Positions 42,601 to 51,546 are shown, counted from the stretch's first letter. The stretch is DNA of 64,000 nt from CAVSJA01 sp963728145 (GCA_963728145.1 CAVSJA010000002.1:186001-250000); one strand, 5' to 3'. The notes: a model not told the origin generated them from the letters alone. Numbers and translations are program-made.

Positions 42601-43306
42601 GAATACCCTTAAGTTCTTTCAAATGTTCTTTGATCTTTTCTTTTAATGCCAACTGAATTTCAAGAGAAAGACTTTTTCTGTCCCTGGCTTTCGCGAATTT
42701 ATCCTCGGGTTCTTCCCTTGTATTCAGTCTCCAGTATTGTTTCACTTTTTGTGAAAAGACAACTGAGGATTTGTACAAACTATAGTAATGATCAAGTGTG
42801 ATACTTTCTTCAGGATCTAATTTTCTTTCAGAAGGAGGGAGGGAATCAAGTAACAGTTGTGTTCTTCCAAAAAGAACAGCGGCTCTATTCAATACGATCT
42901 CCTTTAATTGTTGATCACATTCTACCAGGTCTTTTTGATAAGTTGTGATCTTCTTGCTGGTTTCTTCTTTTTCTAATTCAAGTTTGGAAATCTTTGACTC
43001 CAGATCTGCTATTTCTTTTTTTAAAGTTTGATAAGTTGTTTCTTCCTGCGCTGTTCTTCCGGTTTTGTTTAGCGACAACAATCCTGATTTTTTATCTGCC
43101 AGTTGATTGCGCAATGTTGCCAATTGTGTCAACTGATTTTTTGTGAGATCAACAAGATTGGAGACCTGGCGGGTAATAGTTTTTTGCTTCAGGAGTACTT
43201 CCTGAGGATCTACGCGGGTTACTTTAGCATCAACGAGGTTATGTTTGACTTCTTGCGAAACACCCTGTAGTGAAATCAAACCGGCAAATAAGAAAATGAC
43301 CTTCAT
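42512..43306 (-). CDS. exported coiled-coil protein
   Basis: 264 residues. The signal peptide is MKVIFLFAGLISLQGVSQ. Residues 45-140 form a strong coiled coil (LRNQLADKKSGLLSLNKTG, YQTLKKEIADLESKISKLELEKEETSKKI). A helical tail of about 80 residues (KFAKARDRKSLSLEIQLALKEKIKEHLKELKGI) follows. The last 28 residues (REVPNPKDATHKELGSYRVPNPIRESLK) are encoded by the intergenic GGGTTCGGAAC repeat, so they are likely recent additions. No domain is recognised. Confidence 0.55.
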   Translation of the reverse strand: MKVIFLFAGLISLQGVSQEVKHNLVDAKVTRVDPQEVLLKQKTITRQVSNLVDLTKNQLTQLATLRNQLADKKSGLLSLNKTGRTAQEETTYQTLKKEIADLESKISKLELEKEETSKKITTYQKDLVECDQQLKEIVLNRAAVLFGRTQLLLDSLPPSERKLDPEESITLDHYYSLYKSSVVFSQKVKQYWRLNTREEPEDKFAKARDRKSLSLEIQLALKEKIKEHLKELKGIQREVPNPKDATHKELGSYRVPNPIRESLK

Positions 43307-43338
43307 CGAAAGAGCTTTTATTTAAATTGTGCATGCAT

Positions 43339-43354
43339 CCCCGCGAAAGCGGGG
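43339..43354. repeat. REP-like hairpin CCCCGCGAAAGCGGGG
   Basis: A 6-bp stem with a GAAA tetraloop just upstream of the aldehyde dehydrogenase gene. The sequence belongs to the widespread 'CCCCGCGAAAGCGGGG' hairpin type, also partly visible in the two long inverted repeats. Confidence 0.7.
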
Positions 43355-43375
43355 ACCCCCACAACCATATTAACC

Positions 43376-44756
43376 ATGACTGAAAATCTCATACCACAGC
43401 TATTAAAAGTTTCCCAATATTTCGCATCTGGAGTAACGCGGAGCTATGCATTCCGGCGTAAAGCCCTTGAGAATCTGAAAGCTGCGGTTCAGAAACATGA
43501 AAAAGACATTTATGCAGCGCTTTATGCTGACCTGAAAAAAAGTCCTGAGGAATCCTGGGCAAGCGAATTGGGATTGATCATGGCCGAAGTAAAAACGGCG
43601 ATAAAGAACCTCAGGGAATGGATGCGGCCTGAACGGGTTCCTACTGATTTAGTGAATCTTCCTTCGACAAGTAAGGTCTATCGTGATCCGCTTGGTATGG
43701 TATTAATTGTTGGTCCATGGAATTATCCAATTCAATTGATATTAATTCCGCTGATCGGTGCGATCGCGGGAGGAAATGTTGCAGTACTCAAGCCATCTGA
43801 ACTTGCACCTGCATCATCGGCTCTTTTGAAAAAGATCATCAAAGAAATCTATCCGGAAGATTATGTACAGGTGATTGAAGGAAACGGAGCAGAAATAGTT
43901 CCGCACCTGATGAAGAATTTCCGTTTCGATCATGTTTTTTATACAGGCAGTATTGGGGTAGGTCGCACAGTTTATCAAATGGCTGCAGAAAAATTGGTTC
44001 CCGTTACATTGGAATTAGGAGGAAAGAGTCCCGCGATCGTTGAAAAAGACGTGCCGCTTGCACAAACAGCAAGAAGAATCATTCTTGGGAAATTTTTGAA
44101 TGTCGGGCAGACTTGTATTAGCCCGGATTATGTATTGGTTGATAATTCTATTCGCGAAGCGCTGGTAAAAAAAATGAGCGAAACCATTACAAAATTCTAT
44201 ACCGAAGATCCTTCATCGAGTTATGATCTTGGAAAGATCATCAATACAAAGCGGTTTGATAAACTGCTAAGCTATTTTTCAAATGGTAAAATTGTAAGTG
44301 GAGGCAAATACGATCGCGACAAATTATACATCGAACCAACTTTGATCACCGAAGTTTCAATGGATTCGCCACTGATGCAGGAAGAAATATTTGGACCCAT
44401 ACTTCCAATTATTGGATTTAGCACAAGAGAAGAGGCTATGAAAATTGTTCAGCAAAATCCAAACCCACTTGCGTTTTATTTGTTTACAGATAGTAAACAG
44501 GCACAGGAGGAATGGGTAAGAAGAATTCCATTTGGCGGAGGTTGTATCAACAATGCCGATTGGCATTTTGCAAACCATAATCTCCCGTTTGGTGGTGTCG
44601 GCAATAGCGGAATGGGTGCCTATCATGGCAAGACACAGCTTCGATACCTTTACGAGAAGGAAGGGGATTTTGAAAACACCTTTTTGGTTTGATCCTTCAA
44701 TAAAGTATCCGGGGCTAAAGGGCAAACTGGGATTGTTCAAGAAATTGATGGGTTGA
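43376..44756 (+). pseudogene. aldehyde dehydrogenase (class 3), frameshifted near the C-terminus
   Basis: The first frame gives 438 residues (to a stop at 44692) with TLELGGKSPAIVEKD and the catalytic Cys in NVGQTCISPDYV. It oxidises medium- or long-chain aldehydes with NAD(P), as in AlkH. The family's normal C-terminus, HSFDTFTRRKGILKTPFW then DPSIKYPGLKGKLGLFKKLMG, is present in another frame and ends with a TGA at 44754-44756. The frames join if one base is removed at about 44629-44634 (GCAAGACAC reads as GCAAACAC). The substrate and cofactor sites lie before the break, so partial function is possible. Two more frameshifts follow in the next 1.3 kb. Confidence 0.85.
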
Positions 44757-44779
44757 AAACCCTCCTAGGGTTTTCAACC
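44751..44779. repeat. GGTTGAAAACCCT hairpin
   Basis: GGTTGAAAACCCT (44751-44763) pairs perfectly with AGGGTTTTCAACC (44767-44779) around a 3-nt loop. The aldehyde dehydrogenase TGA lies inside. It resembles the hairpin after sodA (30701). Confidence 0.85.
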
Positions 44780-44794
44780 TTAAGTTACACGCAC

Positions 44795-45512
44795 ATGGTA
44801 TCATCCAAAATTATAAGAAGATTAAAAAGAACAGCAATCGGTTTGTTCATCTTCCTTGCAGTGTTTGCCCTATATGTAATCATCGTTAACCGTAATTCAA
44901 AAGATATGACGCTAAGACAAATGGTTTTGAAGGCGGTTTACCCAATGGTGATGGGTTGGAATAAGCTTACCGGCAGCAAGAGCGTTAGTCTTGCAAAAGA
45001 CAAAGCCATTCCTCCGCCGCAATCTTTCTATGAACTTTCAACTACACTCAATAATGGTCAGAACTTTTCTTTCTCCTCGTTGAAAGGAAAAAAAGTTTTA
45101 TTGGTTAACACGGCGTCTGATTGCGGTTATACCAATCAATATGATGCGTTGCAGAAACTTTATGAGAATGAAAAAGGAAATTTAATAGTGATCGGTTTTC
45201 CTGCGAATGATTTCAAGGAGCAGGAGAAAGGCAGTGATGAAGATATCGCACAATTCTGCAAGTTGAATTTTGGAGTAAGCTTTCCGCTAGCAAAAAAGAG
45301 TACAGTGGTTAAAGGAGCTAATCAAAATGATGTCTTCAACTGGCTGACTGATAAAAGCAGAAATGGTTGGAATGATAAAAGCACCTTCATGGAATTTTTC
45401 TAAGTATTTAATAAATGAAGAGGGTGTGTTGACGAATTATTTTGATCCGGCGATATCGCCTATGAGTGAACAGGTACATGCGGCCATTCATCGGCCCGGC
45501 GCGTCCCGATAG
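44795..45512 (+). pseudogene. membrane-anchored glutathione peroxidase, frameshifted
   Basis: Start at 44795 (an ATG at 44753 is in a hairpin). N-terminal anchor RTAIGLFIFLAVFALYVIIV is followed by the thiol peroxidase domain: NTASDCGYTNQYDALQ with the peroxidatic Cys and GFPANDFKEQEKGSDEDIAQFC. The first frame stops at 45403 in NDKSTFMEFF. A second frame continues KAPSWNFSKYLINEEGV, LTNYFDPAISPMSEQV and ends at the TAG within a CCCGATAGCTATCGGG palindrome. The catalytic Trp and Asn (WNF) lie only in the second frame. One extra A in the AAAA at 45377-45380 explains it. Confidence 0.85.
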
Positions 45513-45521
45513 CTATCGGGA
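45504..45521. repeat. CCCGATAGCTATCGGG palindrome, copy 3
   Basis: TCCCGATAGCTATCGGGA, perfect 18-bp palindrome. Its TAG gives the glutathione peroxidase stop in the restored frame. Confidence 0.9.
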
Positions 45522-45606
45522 AAAAACCCCGCCGGCGCCTGGTTGTGCGAATAGCGCTGGAACTACGGTCGACATCGAGTTGCTTCGTCGCGCTAATCGC
45601 GCAAGA

Positions 45607-45640
45607 CCCACCGCCAGCGTTTGCAACGGCTGGCGGGGGG
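45607..45640. repeat. GC-rich hairpin between convergent pseudogenes
   Basis: CCCACCGCCAGC (45607-45618) pairs with GCTGGCGGGGGG (45629-45640) around a 10-nt loop, with one A-G mismatch. Further self-complementary words (TTGTGCGAATAGCGC / GCGCTAATCGCGCAA) lie in 45542-45604. Confidence 0.65.
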
Positions 45641-45644
45641 AGGA

Positions 45645-46686
45645 TCACGCACTACAACTATACGCCATCGATTCAATTTGCACCAGCCTTCTTTCGAATT
45701 TGAATCCAGAATAAACTTTTACGATTTCATCCAACACAGCATCAATTTCATCAGCGGAAGGAAGTGTAACAAGTTTGGTTCGATAATCCCTGATATTCGG
45801 TAATCCCTTTAGATAATTTGTATAATGCCTTCGCATTTCATTGATACCGGGTATGAGTCCCTTCCATTCAACGGATCGATACAGGTGTTTGCGAATAACC
45901 TCAACTCTTTGTTCAATAGTTGGGTGGGTCAAGATGTTCGCCCGTTTTGAGATAATGCTTGATCTCATTAAAGATCCAGGGATAACCGATTGCTGCACGG
46001 CCAATCATGATCCCATCAACACCATACCTGTTTTTATATTCCAATGCTTTTTCAGGAGAATCGATATCGCCGTTTCCAAAGATGGGAATATTGATCCTTG
46101 GATTTTCTTTCACTTTAGCAATAAGTGTCCAATCAGCTTCGCCTTTGTACAACTGCGCTCTTGTTCTACCGTGAATGCTCAATGCTTTTATGCCCACATC
46201 CTGCAAACGTTCGGCAACTTCTTCAATATTTTTATGCGCATCATCCCAACCCAGTCTTGTTTTTACAGTAACAGGAATTGAGGTTGATCGAACAACGGCG
46301 TCGGTAAGCCGAACCATCAGATCAACATCTCTTAATACGGCAGCGCCTGCGCCTTTGGAAACTACTTTTTTTACGGGGCATCCATAGTTGATATCGACCA
46401 GGTCCGGTTGAACAGTCTCGCAGATCTTTGCACTCAATGCCATTGCTTCTTCGTCTCCACCGAAGATCTGTATGCCAAATGGTCGTTCCTCTTCTTCGAA
46501 ATCCAGTTTCTGCCTGCTTTTCATTGCATCGCGGATCAAACCTTCGCTGCTGATGAATTCACTAAACATCAGATCAGCGCCATTTAGTTTGCAAACAGAT
46601 CGGAATGGCGGATCGCTCACGTCCTCCATAGGTGCAAGGAGGAGGGGGAAGCCAGGTAGAGTTATATTTCCGATTTTGACTGACAT
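45645..46686 (-). pseudogene. dusB: tRNA-dihydrouridine synthase, frameshifted
   Basis: From ATG 46686 the first frame gives MSVKIGNITLPGFPLLLAPMEDVSDPPFRSVCK ... GNGDIDSPEKALEYKNRYGVDGIMIGRAAIGYPWIF and stops after GEHLDPPNY. The normal C-terminus PTIEQRVEVIRKHLYRSVEWKGLIPGINEMRRHYTNYLKGLP is in another frame and runs to 45645. Removing one base from GGG at 45922-45924 (or 45926-45928) joins them. DusB makes dihydrouridine in tRNA with FMN and NADPH. The active-site Cys in YGCPVKK is before the break; the lost half is the tRNA-binding helical domain. Confidence 0.88.
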
Positions 46687-46749
46687 TGAATTCAAGCTGC
46701 GATCCGTCTTAGGTGGATACGAGCGTCGAGCATTTTAATATGCATTGTA

Positions 46750-46785
46750 TAGCTCGTAGCTCGAGGCTCATGGCTCGCGGCTTAT
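46750..46785. repeat. AGCTCG/GGCTC short repeat
   Basis: TAGCTCGTAGCTCGAGGCTC then ATGGCTCGCGGCTTATCG, an 8-9-bp periodic stretch between dusB and the CPBP protease gene. No facing arm is visible. Confidence 0.6.
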
Positions 46786-46823
46786 CGCTATATTGCAGCC
46801 TGCAAATCTAACACTTATACCTG

Positions 46824-47720
46824 ATGCTTGGACATCTACGCGTTAAGAATCCCGTTAAACAATTGCTGATTCTTATTGCTGTTTTCAGTCCCCAATTACT
46901 GATCCTGATCTTCGCGGCCGTATTATCGCAACAGAGCGATATTAAGGTTGAAGAAATAAATGTTTCCTCTGATAAAATGAAATTTCTCCAGGGATTTTAT
47001 TCAGTAACATTCTTTTTTCTTCCGGCTTTTTTATATGCAGTTTTTGTATTTACTGGGAAATATTTTTGGTTTCTTGGTTTCAAACCGGCCCAAAAGCCGG
47101 GAATGTATTTATTGGCGCCAATAACAATCGTTGCCGCATTATTCTTCGCGTTTTGGTTGGGACAATTGAATGAACGTATTCCCTTACCACACTGGATGAA
47201 GTTGATGGAGGAAAATACTTCGAAGCAGATGAGTGAATTTCTCAAAGTCAAGGATTGGGGGGATATATTCATTAATATCATCGTCATCGCACTATTGCCT
47301 GCCATATGCGAAGAAATTTTTTTCAGGGGTGCTGTACAGAGAGTAATGATCCATATAACGCGAAGCCCCTGGGCAGGAATTATCATTTCAGCTTTCCTGT
47401 TCTCCGCCCTGCATATGCAATTCGTAGGTTTTCTTCCAAGAATGTTTCTCGGCCTTGTGCTCGGAGCCTTATACTGGTATAGCGGGAGCTTATGGGTCTG
47501 TATCATCGCTCATTTTGTGAATAATGCATTACAGGTAATTTGGGTTTCTTTTTCACCGGAAAGCATGAACAGCAATCCGGCCATTCCATTCTGGCTAACA
47601 CTATTGAGTGGTATTGTCGTCGCTTTACTTTTATATGTCTACCGAAACCAATCGACAATTACTTATGCAAAGGTTTATGAGCCGGATTCTTTGCATAGAG
47701 ACTCTCAGTTTATGGCATAA
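46824..47720 (+). CDS. CPBP-family intramembrane metalloprotease
   Basis: 298 residues, about eight helices. The family motifs are ICEEIFFRGAVQRV (EExxxR type), FLFSALHMQFVGFLPRMFLGLVLG (His) and IIAHFVNNALQV (HxxxN). These place it with CAAX-protease/bacteriocin-processing enzymes. The substrate is unknown. It lies next to cdsA and psd, with a GAGGCAAG repeat between. Confidence 0.88.
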   Translation: MLGHLRVKNPVKQLLILIAVFSPQLLILIFAAVLSQQSDIKVEEINVSSDKMKFLQGFYSVTFFFLPAFLYAVFVFTGKYFWFLGFKPAQKPGMYLLAPITIVAALFFAFWLGQLNERIPLPHWMKLMEENTSKQMSEFLKVKDWGDIFINIIVIALLPAICEEIFFRGAVQRVMIHITRSPWAGIIISAFLFSALHMQFVGFLPRMFLGLVLGALYWYSGSLWVCIIAHFVNNALQVIWVSFSPESMNSNPAIPFWLTLLSGIVVALLLYVYRNQSTITYAKVYEPDSLHRDSQFMA

Positions 47721-47721
47721 G

Positions 47722-47768
47722 CCAAGAGGCAAGGGGCAAGAGACAAGAGGCAAGAAGCAAGAGGCAAT
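47722..47768. repeat. GAGGCAAG tandem words
   Basis: Five to six units AAGAGGCAAG/GGGGCAAG/AAGAAGCAAG in the gap between the CPBP protease and cdsA. It has no facing arm. Confidence 0.8.
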
Positions 47769-47803
47769 GAAGATTTGGTACTTTCATTTATCATTTTCTC
47801 TGC

Positions 47804-48682
47804 ATGGCATTTAATATTGCAACATTCAGAACCCGGACATTGACTGCTGTGGTCTTTGTAGTCGTAATGCTTGCGGGTTTGTTAATTGATACCTGGCCAT
47901 TTTTTCTTTTGTTTAGCGTCATTCATTTTGGTTGTTGGTTCGAGTATCAAAAGCTTGTAGCGCTGATTGATCCTGGTTATTCGAAGATCAGTGTATTCCA
48001 TCGTTACTCCGTTCCCATCGCTGGTTGGTTTCTGATGCTGTATTTTACGAACAACTATTTTTATCTATGGAATATTCAAATAAGAGATTACATAGCGATT
48101 GCATCACTGGTAATTGCAATTCTTCTTCTCATATTTGAATTAATTATTTCCCGGCCGCGTCTGCCTAAAAATATTGCTCACTCCGCCTTTGGCCTTATTT
48201 ACATTTCTTTAAGTTTGGCTTTATTGTTTGATATGAGGACGAGAGTTGACTATGACAATAGTCGTGAATTCTGGAACAAGGCCCTTCCCCTCGGGTTGAT
48301 TTGTTCTATTTGGGTAAATGATACCATGGCATATATCGTGGGTTCCCTAATTGGGAAAACTCCGTTTTCAAAAATTTCCCCAAAGAAAACCTGGGAAGGA
48401 ACTCTTGGCGGAATTATTTTATGCGTCGCCGTTATTACACTCGTATTTGGTATATGGTTTAAGATATTTAGAATAGTAGATTGGATTGCTATTTCATCCA
48501 TTGCTGCAATTGCAGGAACAGCTGGCGATTTATTGGAATCTAAGTTAAAGCGTCTTGCAAACGTAAAAGACAGTGGCCATATCATGCCGGGACATGGAGG
48601 ATTTTTGGATCGCTTCGATTCATTGCTTGTTGCTATACCTTTTGTTTGGATTTATTTCGTCTTGTTTATGAATGGTTGGTAA
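47804..48682 (+). CDS. cdsA: phosphatidate cytidylyltransferase
   Basis: 292 residues with about eight membrane helices. It makes CDP-diacylglycerol from phosphatidate and CTP. The CdsA signature is KISPKKTWEGTLGGIILC and LESKLKRLANVKDSGHIMPGHGGFLDRFDSL, both intact. Its product feeds psd and other phospholipid steps; psd lies next on the same strand. Its last codons lie within a decayed GTTGGTAAAGTTG arm. Confidence 0.95.
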   Translation: MAFNIATFRTRTLTAVVFVVVMLAGLLIDTWPFFLLFSVIHFGCWFEYQKLVALIDPGYSKISVFHRYSVPIAGWFLMLYFTNNYFYLWNIQIRDYIAIASLVIAILLLIFELIISRPRLPKNIAHSAFGLIYISLSLALLFDMRTRVDYDNSREFWNKALPLGLICSIWVNDTMAYIVGSLIGKTPFSKISPKKTWEGTLGGIILCVAVITLVFGIWFKIFRIVDWIAISSIAAIAGTAGDLLESKLKRLANVKDSGHIMPGHGGFLDRFDSLLVAIPFVWIYFVLFMNGW

Positions 48683-48772
48683 AGTTGAAAAGGGAAGCGT
48701 CAGATATTAATCCTTGTCAACCTTGTCAACCTATCAACCTTTGTCATTACCCTTGCAACCCTTTCAACTTTC
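48673..48772. repeat. GTTGACAAG-family arm, mainly inverse
   Basis: GTTGGTAAAGTTGAAAAGGG (48675-48694) faces CCTTGTCAACCTTGTCAACC, TATCAACC and CCCTTTCAACTTTC words (48712-48769). It lies in the leader of psd and starts in the cdsA end. Confidence 0.8.
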
Positions 48773-48810
48773 ACCTTTCCTCCGTAGTCTTTGCCGTTCA
48801 ACTTCGATCA

Positions 48811-49467
48811 ATGCGTATCCACAAGGAAGGTTATAGAAGCATCGTGATAAGTGCAATCATCTTCGCGGCAATCAACCTTGCCTCATTTTATTTTATCAGC
48901 TTTAACCTGCCATGGTTAAGCTGGATAATCTTCATTGTCACCCTGGGGTTATTGCTTTTCATGATGTCATTCTTTAGAGTTCCCCATCGGGAATTGGTTA
49001 AAGGAGAGAACTACGTAATAGCTCCTGCCGATGGGAAGGTAGTTGTTATCGAAGAAACCTTTGATGATGAATACTTCAATGCTAAACGAATTCAGATCTC
49101 CGTTTTTATGAGCCCTGCCAATGTTCACGTAAATCGGAATTCAGTTAGCGGTGAAGTAGTGTACAATCATTATCATAAAGGATTGTATCTCGTTGCCTGG
49201 GATCCGAAATCTTCGACTAAAAATGAGCGTCATTCGGTCGTAATTAAAAACTCCAGGGCTGAAGTATTAATAAAACAAATTGCCGGCGCATTGGCCAAAC
49301 GTATTGTCAATTATCTCCAGGTTGGACAAAAAGTTGAACAAGGGGCTGAAATGGGCTTTATAAAGTTTGGAAGCCGCGTAGATGTATTACTTCCACTCAA
49401 CGCAAAAGTAAAAGTGAAGATGGGAGAAACCGTGCAGGGGGGGATTACTGTAATAGCTGAGATTTAA
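48811..49467 (+). CDS. psd: phosphatidylserine decarboxylase proenzyme, short type
   Basis: 218 residues from ATG 48811; an upstream ATG at 48646 is in cdsA. It turns phosphatidylserine into phosphatidylethanolamine at the inner membrane. Two N-terminal helices are visible (SIVISAIIFAAINLASFYFI, LPWLSWIIFIVTLGLLLFMM). The self-cleavage Ser that becomes the pyruvoyl group lies in GFIKFGSRVDVLLPL (FGSR in place of LGST). MSPANVHVNRNSVSGEVVYNHYHKG is typical. Close partner of cdsA. Confidence 0.92.
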   Translation: MRIHKEGYRSIVISAIIFAAINLASFYFISFNLPWLSWIIFIVTLGLLLFMMSFFRVPHRELVKGENYVIAPADGKVVVIEETFDDEYFNAKRIQISVFMSPANVHVNRNSVSGEVVYNHYHKGLYLVAWDPKSSTKNERHSVVIKNSRAEVLIKQIAGALAKRIVNYLQVGQKVEQGAEMGFIKFGSRVDVLLPLNAKVKVKMGETVQGGITVIAEI

Positions 49468-49823
49468 TTCATCGCTTAGAAATAGTTGTGCAACCCGCAC
49501 CCTCAAGCTCGTCATCCCCGCGGTATAGTTTCAGGGGCTAACAAAATGAAGCAGCCAAGCGGGGATCCCCTACCAACAACAAGATGACTAAATCACGATA
49601 ACGTATCAAACAAATCCTTCCATTCAGGAATCATGAGTATTTTCCCATTGATTATTGGAGGATTCTTTGTAAGCGCTGCTTGTTGTTGGTAGGGGGTCCC
49701 CGCTTGGCTGCTTCATTTCGTTAGTCCCCGTAATTGCACCGCGGGGATGACGATCTTGAGGGTGCGGGTTGCACGATGACGATTTTCAGAGTGCCGTTGC
49801 ACGATGACGATGATGTGGAGGAA
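49468..49823. other. 356-nt gap filled by a long inverted repeat
   Basis: No gene seen. The gap is nearly all taken by the inverted repeat at 49488-49774, which is followed by ATGACGATGATG-type words before the convergent HAD gene. Confidence 0.85.
49488..49774. repeat. long REP-like inverted repeat, copy 2
   Basis: The left arm 49488-49583 (GTGCAACCCGCACCCTCAAG ... CCAAGCGGGGATCCCC ... CCAACAACAAG) pairs with the right arm 49678-49774 (CTTGTTGTTGG ... GGTCCCCGCTTGGC ... GATCTTGAGGGTGCGGG). The loop is 94 nt. It shares CTCAAGCTCGTCATCCCCGC and CAAGCGGGGATCCCC with copy 1 at 41073-41254. Confidence 0.92.
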
Positions 49824-50519
49824 CTAAAGTATTCCCTCAATCTCTTTCAACGAATAAACGATATAAGTCGGTTTGATCTCTGGTTCTACGTTTAGATGAT
49901 TCACATAGATCTGATCAATTCCTGCATTCATCGCACCCTGGATATCTACTTCAAGACTATCGCCGATCATAATGCTTTCTTCCTGGGTAGCTTTAGTTTT
50001 CCCAAGTGCGAAATCAAAAATTTCTTTGTGCGGCTTGAGACTATTGCTTCCTTCAGAAGTGATCACTTCAATAAAATATTTCGATAGTCCTGAATATTGC
50101 AACTTACTATGTTGCGTCCGTTCGAAACCATTTGTGATCAGGTGAAGTTTATAACTCTTTTTGTTGAGGTAATCCAATAATTCAATTGCATGAGGAAAAA
50201 GCAGATTACGAGTCGGAAGCAGATCCAGAAATTGACCTGCCATTGTTCTTGCCAGTATTTCATCCCCGATCTTGAAATCGAGCAGGGTAAGCCACATTCT
50301 CTTCCATCTCAATTCATCTACTTTGATAAAGCCATTGCGATACCTTGCCCATAACTTTTCATTATGCACAAGGTAATTTTTATGGAAGAGATCGAAATCA
50401 TGAACACCGCGGTCCTGCAATTGAAGATTAGTGTACAATTCCTCGAGGGTCTGCCTTGAATTCGCTTCAAAATCCCATAAGGTATGGTCCAGATCGAAGA
50501 ATAAGTGCCGGTATTTCAC
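49824..50519 (-). CDS. HAD-family hydrolase (YjjG type)
   Basis: 231 residues from a GTG start. The HAD motifs are present: FFDLDHTLWDFE (nucleophile Asp), LHLITNGF (Thr), Lys in NSLKPHKEIF and IMIGDSLEVDIQGAMNAG (Asp pair). The C1 cap is the four-helix type of YjjG nucleotidases (pyrimidine 5'-nucleotidase). The true substrate may also be a sugar phosphate. Confidence 0.85.
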   Translation of the reverse strand: MKYRHLFFDLDHTLWDFEANSRQTLEELYTNLQLQDRGVHDFDLFHKNYLVHNEKLWARYRNGFIKVDELRWKRMWLTLLDFKIGDEILARTMAGQFLDLLPTRNLLFPHAIELLDYLNKKSYKLHLITNGFERTQHSKLQYSGLSKYFIEVITSEGSNSLKPHKEIFDFALGKTKATQEESIMIGDSLEVDIQGAMNAGIDQIYVNHLNVEPEIKPTYIVYSLKEIEGIL

Positions 50520-50520
50520 G

Positions 50521-50622
50521 GGGGCAATTTACGATTTACTCCCGATAGCTTTCGGGATTGCGATTTACGATTTGTGGGGTAACTTACGGGTTCAAATTTC
50601 GTAAATCGTATTTCGTAAATGA
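50521..50622. repeat. ATTTACGATTTAC repeat with palindrome
   Basis: ATTTACGATTTACTCCCGAT (50528) and GCGATTTACGATTTG (50560) face AAATTTCGTAAATCG (50597) and ATTTCGTAAATG (50610). It contains a one-mismatch copy of CCCGATAGCTATCGGG (50541-50556). It lies between divergent HAD and SDR genes. Confidence 0.8.
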
Positions 50623-51314
50623 ACATTGTTATAACTGGTGCTTCTCGAGGTATCGGTAAATCAATAGCTGAAGTTTTTGCTGCACAGGGATTTGATCTTT
50701 ATCTAAACAGTATGAATCCAGACAGGCTGGATACTGCAGTAAAAGATTTGAAGAGTAGATATCCTTCGATAAAAATCATGGCGCACGCCGCAAACCTGAG
50801 ATCGAAAGAAGAAGCAAAGGCATTCGGTCGCTGGTGCCTTGATAAGTGCGAACCGGATATCCTGGTCAATAATGCAGGATCCTTTGCGGGTTCGAATGTT
50901 TCTGATGAAGAAGACGGTGCCCTGGAAGAAATGATAGAAACAAATCTTTATAGTGCCTATTATTTAACTCGAGTTATTGTCCCCTCTATGAAGAAAAGAA
51001 GACAAGGACATATTTTCAATATAAGTTCTATTGCCGGACTGAAAGCATATCCGAATGGTGGTTCTTACAGCATAAGCAAATTTGCACTACGTGGCTTCTC
51101 GCTAAACCTTCGCGATGAGCTAAAAACGTTCAATATAAAAGTAACCACCGTTTATCCCGGCGCGGCATACACTGATTCCTGGGTTGGTAATGTGAAAGAA
51201 GACCGAGTGATGGAAGCAAAAGATATTGCAGATATGGTTTTGGCTTCATCTAAACTTTCGTATAAAGCCTGTGTGGAAGAAATTATTTTGAGGCCGCAAT
51301 TGGGAGATTTGTAG
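50619..51314 (+). CDS. short-chain dehydrogenase/reductase
   Basis: 231 residues. Rossmann motif ITGASRGIGKSIAEVF, NNAG in DILVNNAGSFAGS, catalytic Ser in FNISSIAG and Tyr-Lys in GSYSISKFALRG. FabG-like 3-oxoacyl reductase or related; substrate unknown. Its last codons run into no repeat. Divergent from the HAD gene. Confidence 0.88.
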   Translation: MNIVITGASRGIGKSIAEVFAAQGFDLYLNSMNPDRLDTAVKDLKSRYPSIKIMAHAANLRSKEEAKAFGRWCLDKCEPDILVNNAGSFAGSNVSDEEDGALEEMIETNLYSAYYLTRVIVPSMKKRRQGHIFNISSIAGLKAYPNGGSYSISKFALRGFSLNLRDELKTFNIKVTTVYPGAAYTDSWVGNVKEDRVMEAKDIADMVLASSKLSYKACVEEIILRPQLGDL

Positions 51315-51343
51315 AATTTTCTCTGTGTCCTCTGCGTCCTTTC

Positions 51344-51546
51344 CTTTTGAACCTTGTCATTTCGAGCCCGGCCAATAAAAACCCTTCCGCACAACGGGAA
51401 AGTAGGGCGAGAAATCTGCACAATTGGAGACTCCGTGTAATTCGAAATGAAGCAAAACCCCCGATTGTGCAGATTTCTCGCCCTGTTACCTCATTCAATT
51501 AGCTTCGTTCATTGCACCGGGCTCGAAATGACAAGGTTCAAGGGGG
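51344..51546. repeat. GTCATTTCGAGCCCGG inverted repeat
   Basis: TTGAACCTTGTCATTTCGAG (51347) pairs with CTCGAAATGACAAGGTTCAA (51523-51542). Inside, GGGCGAGAAATCTGCACAAT (51405) pairs with ATTGTGCAGATTTCTCGCCC (51464-51483). Two nested stems around a 30-nt centre. It lies between the convergent SDR and LytTR genes. Confidence 0.92.
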
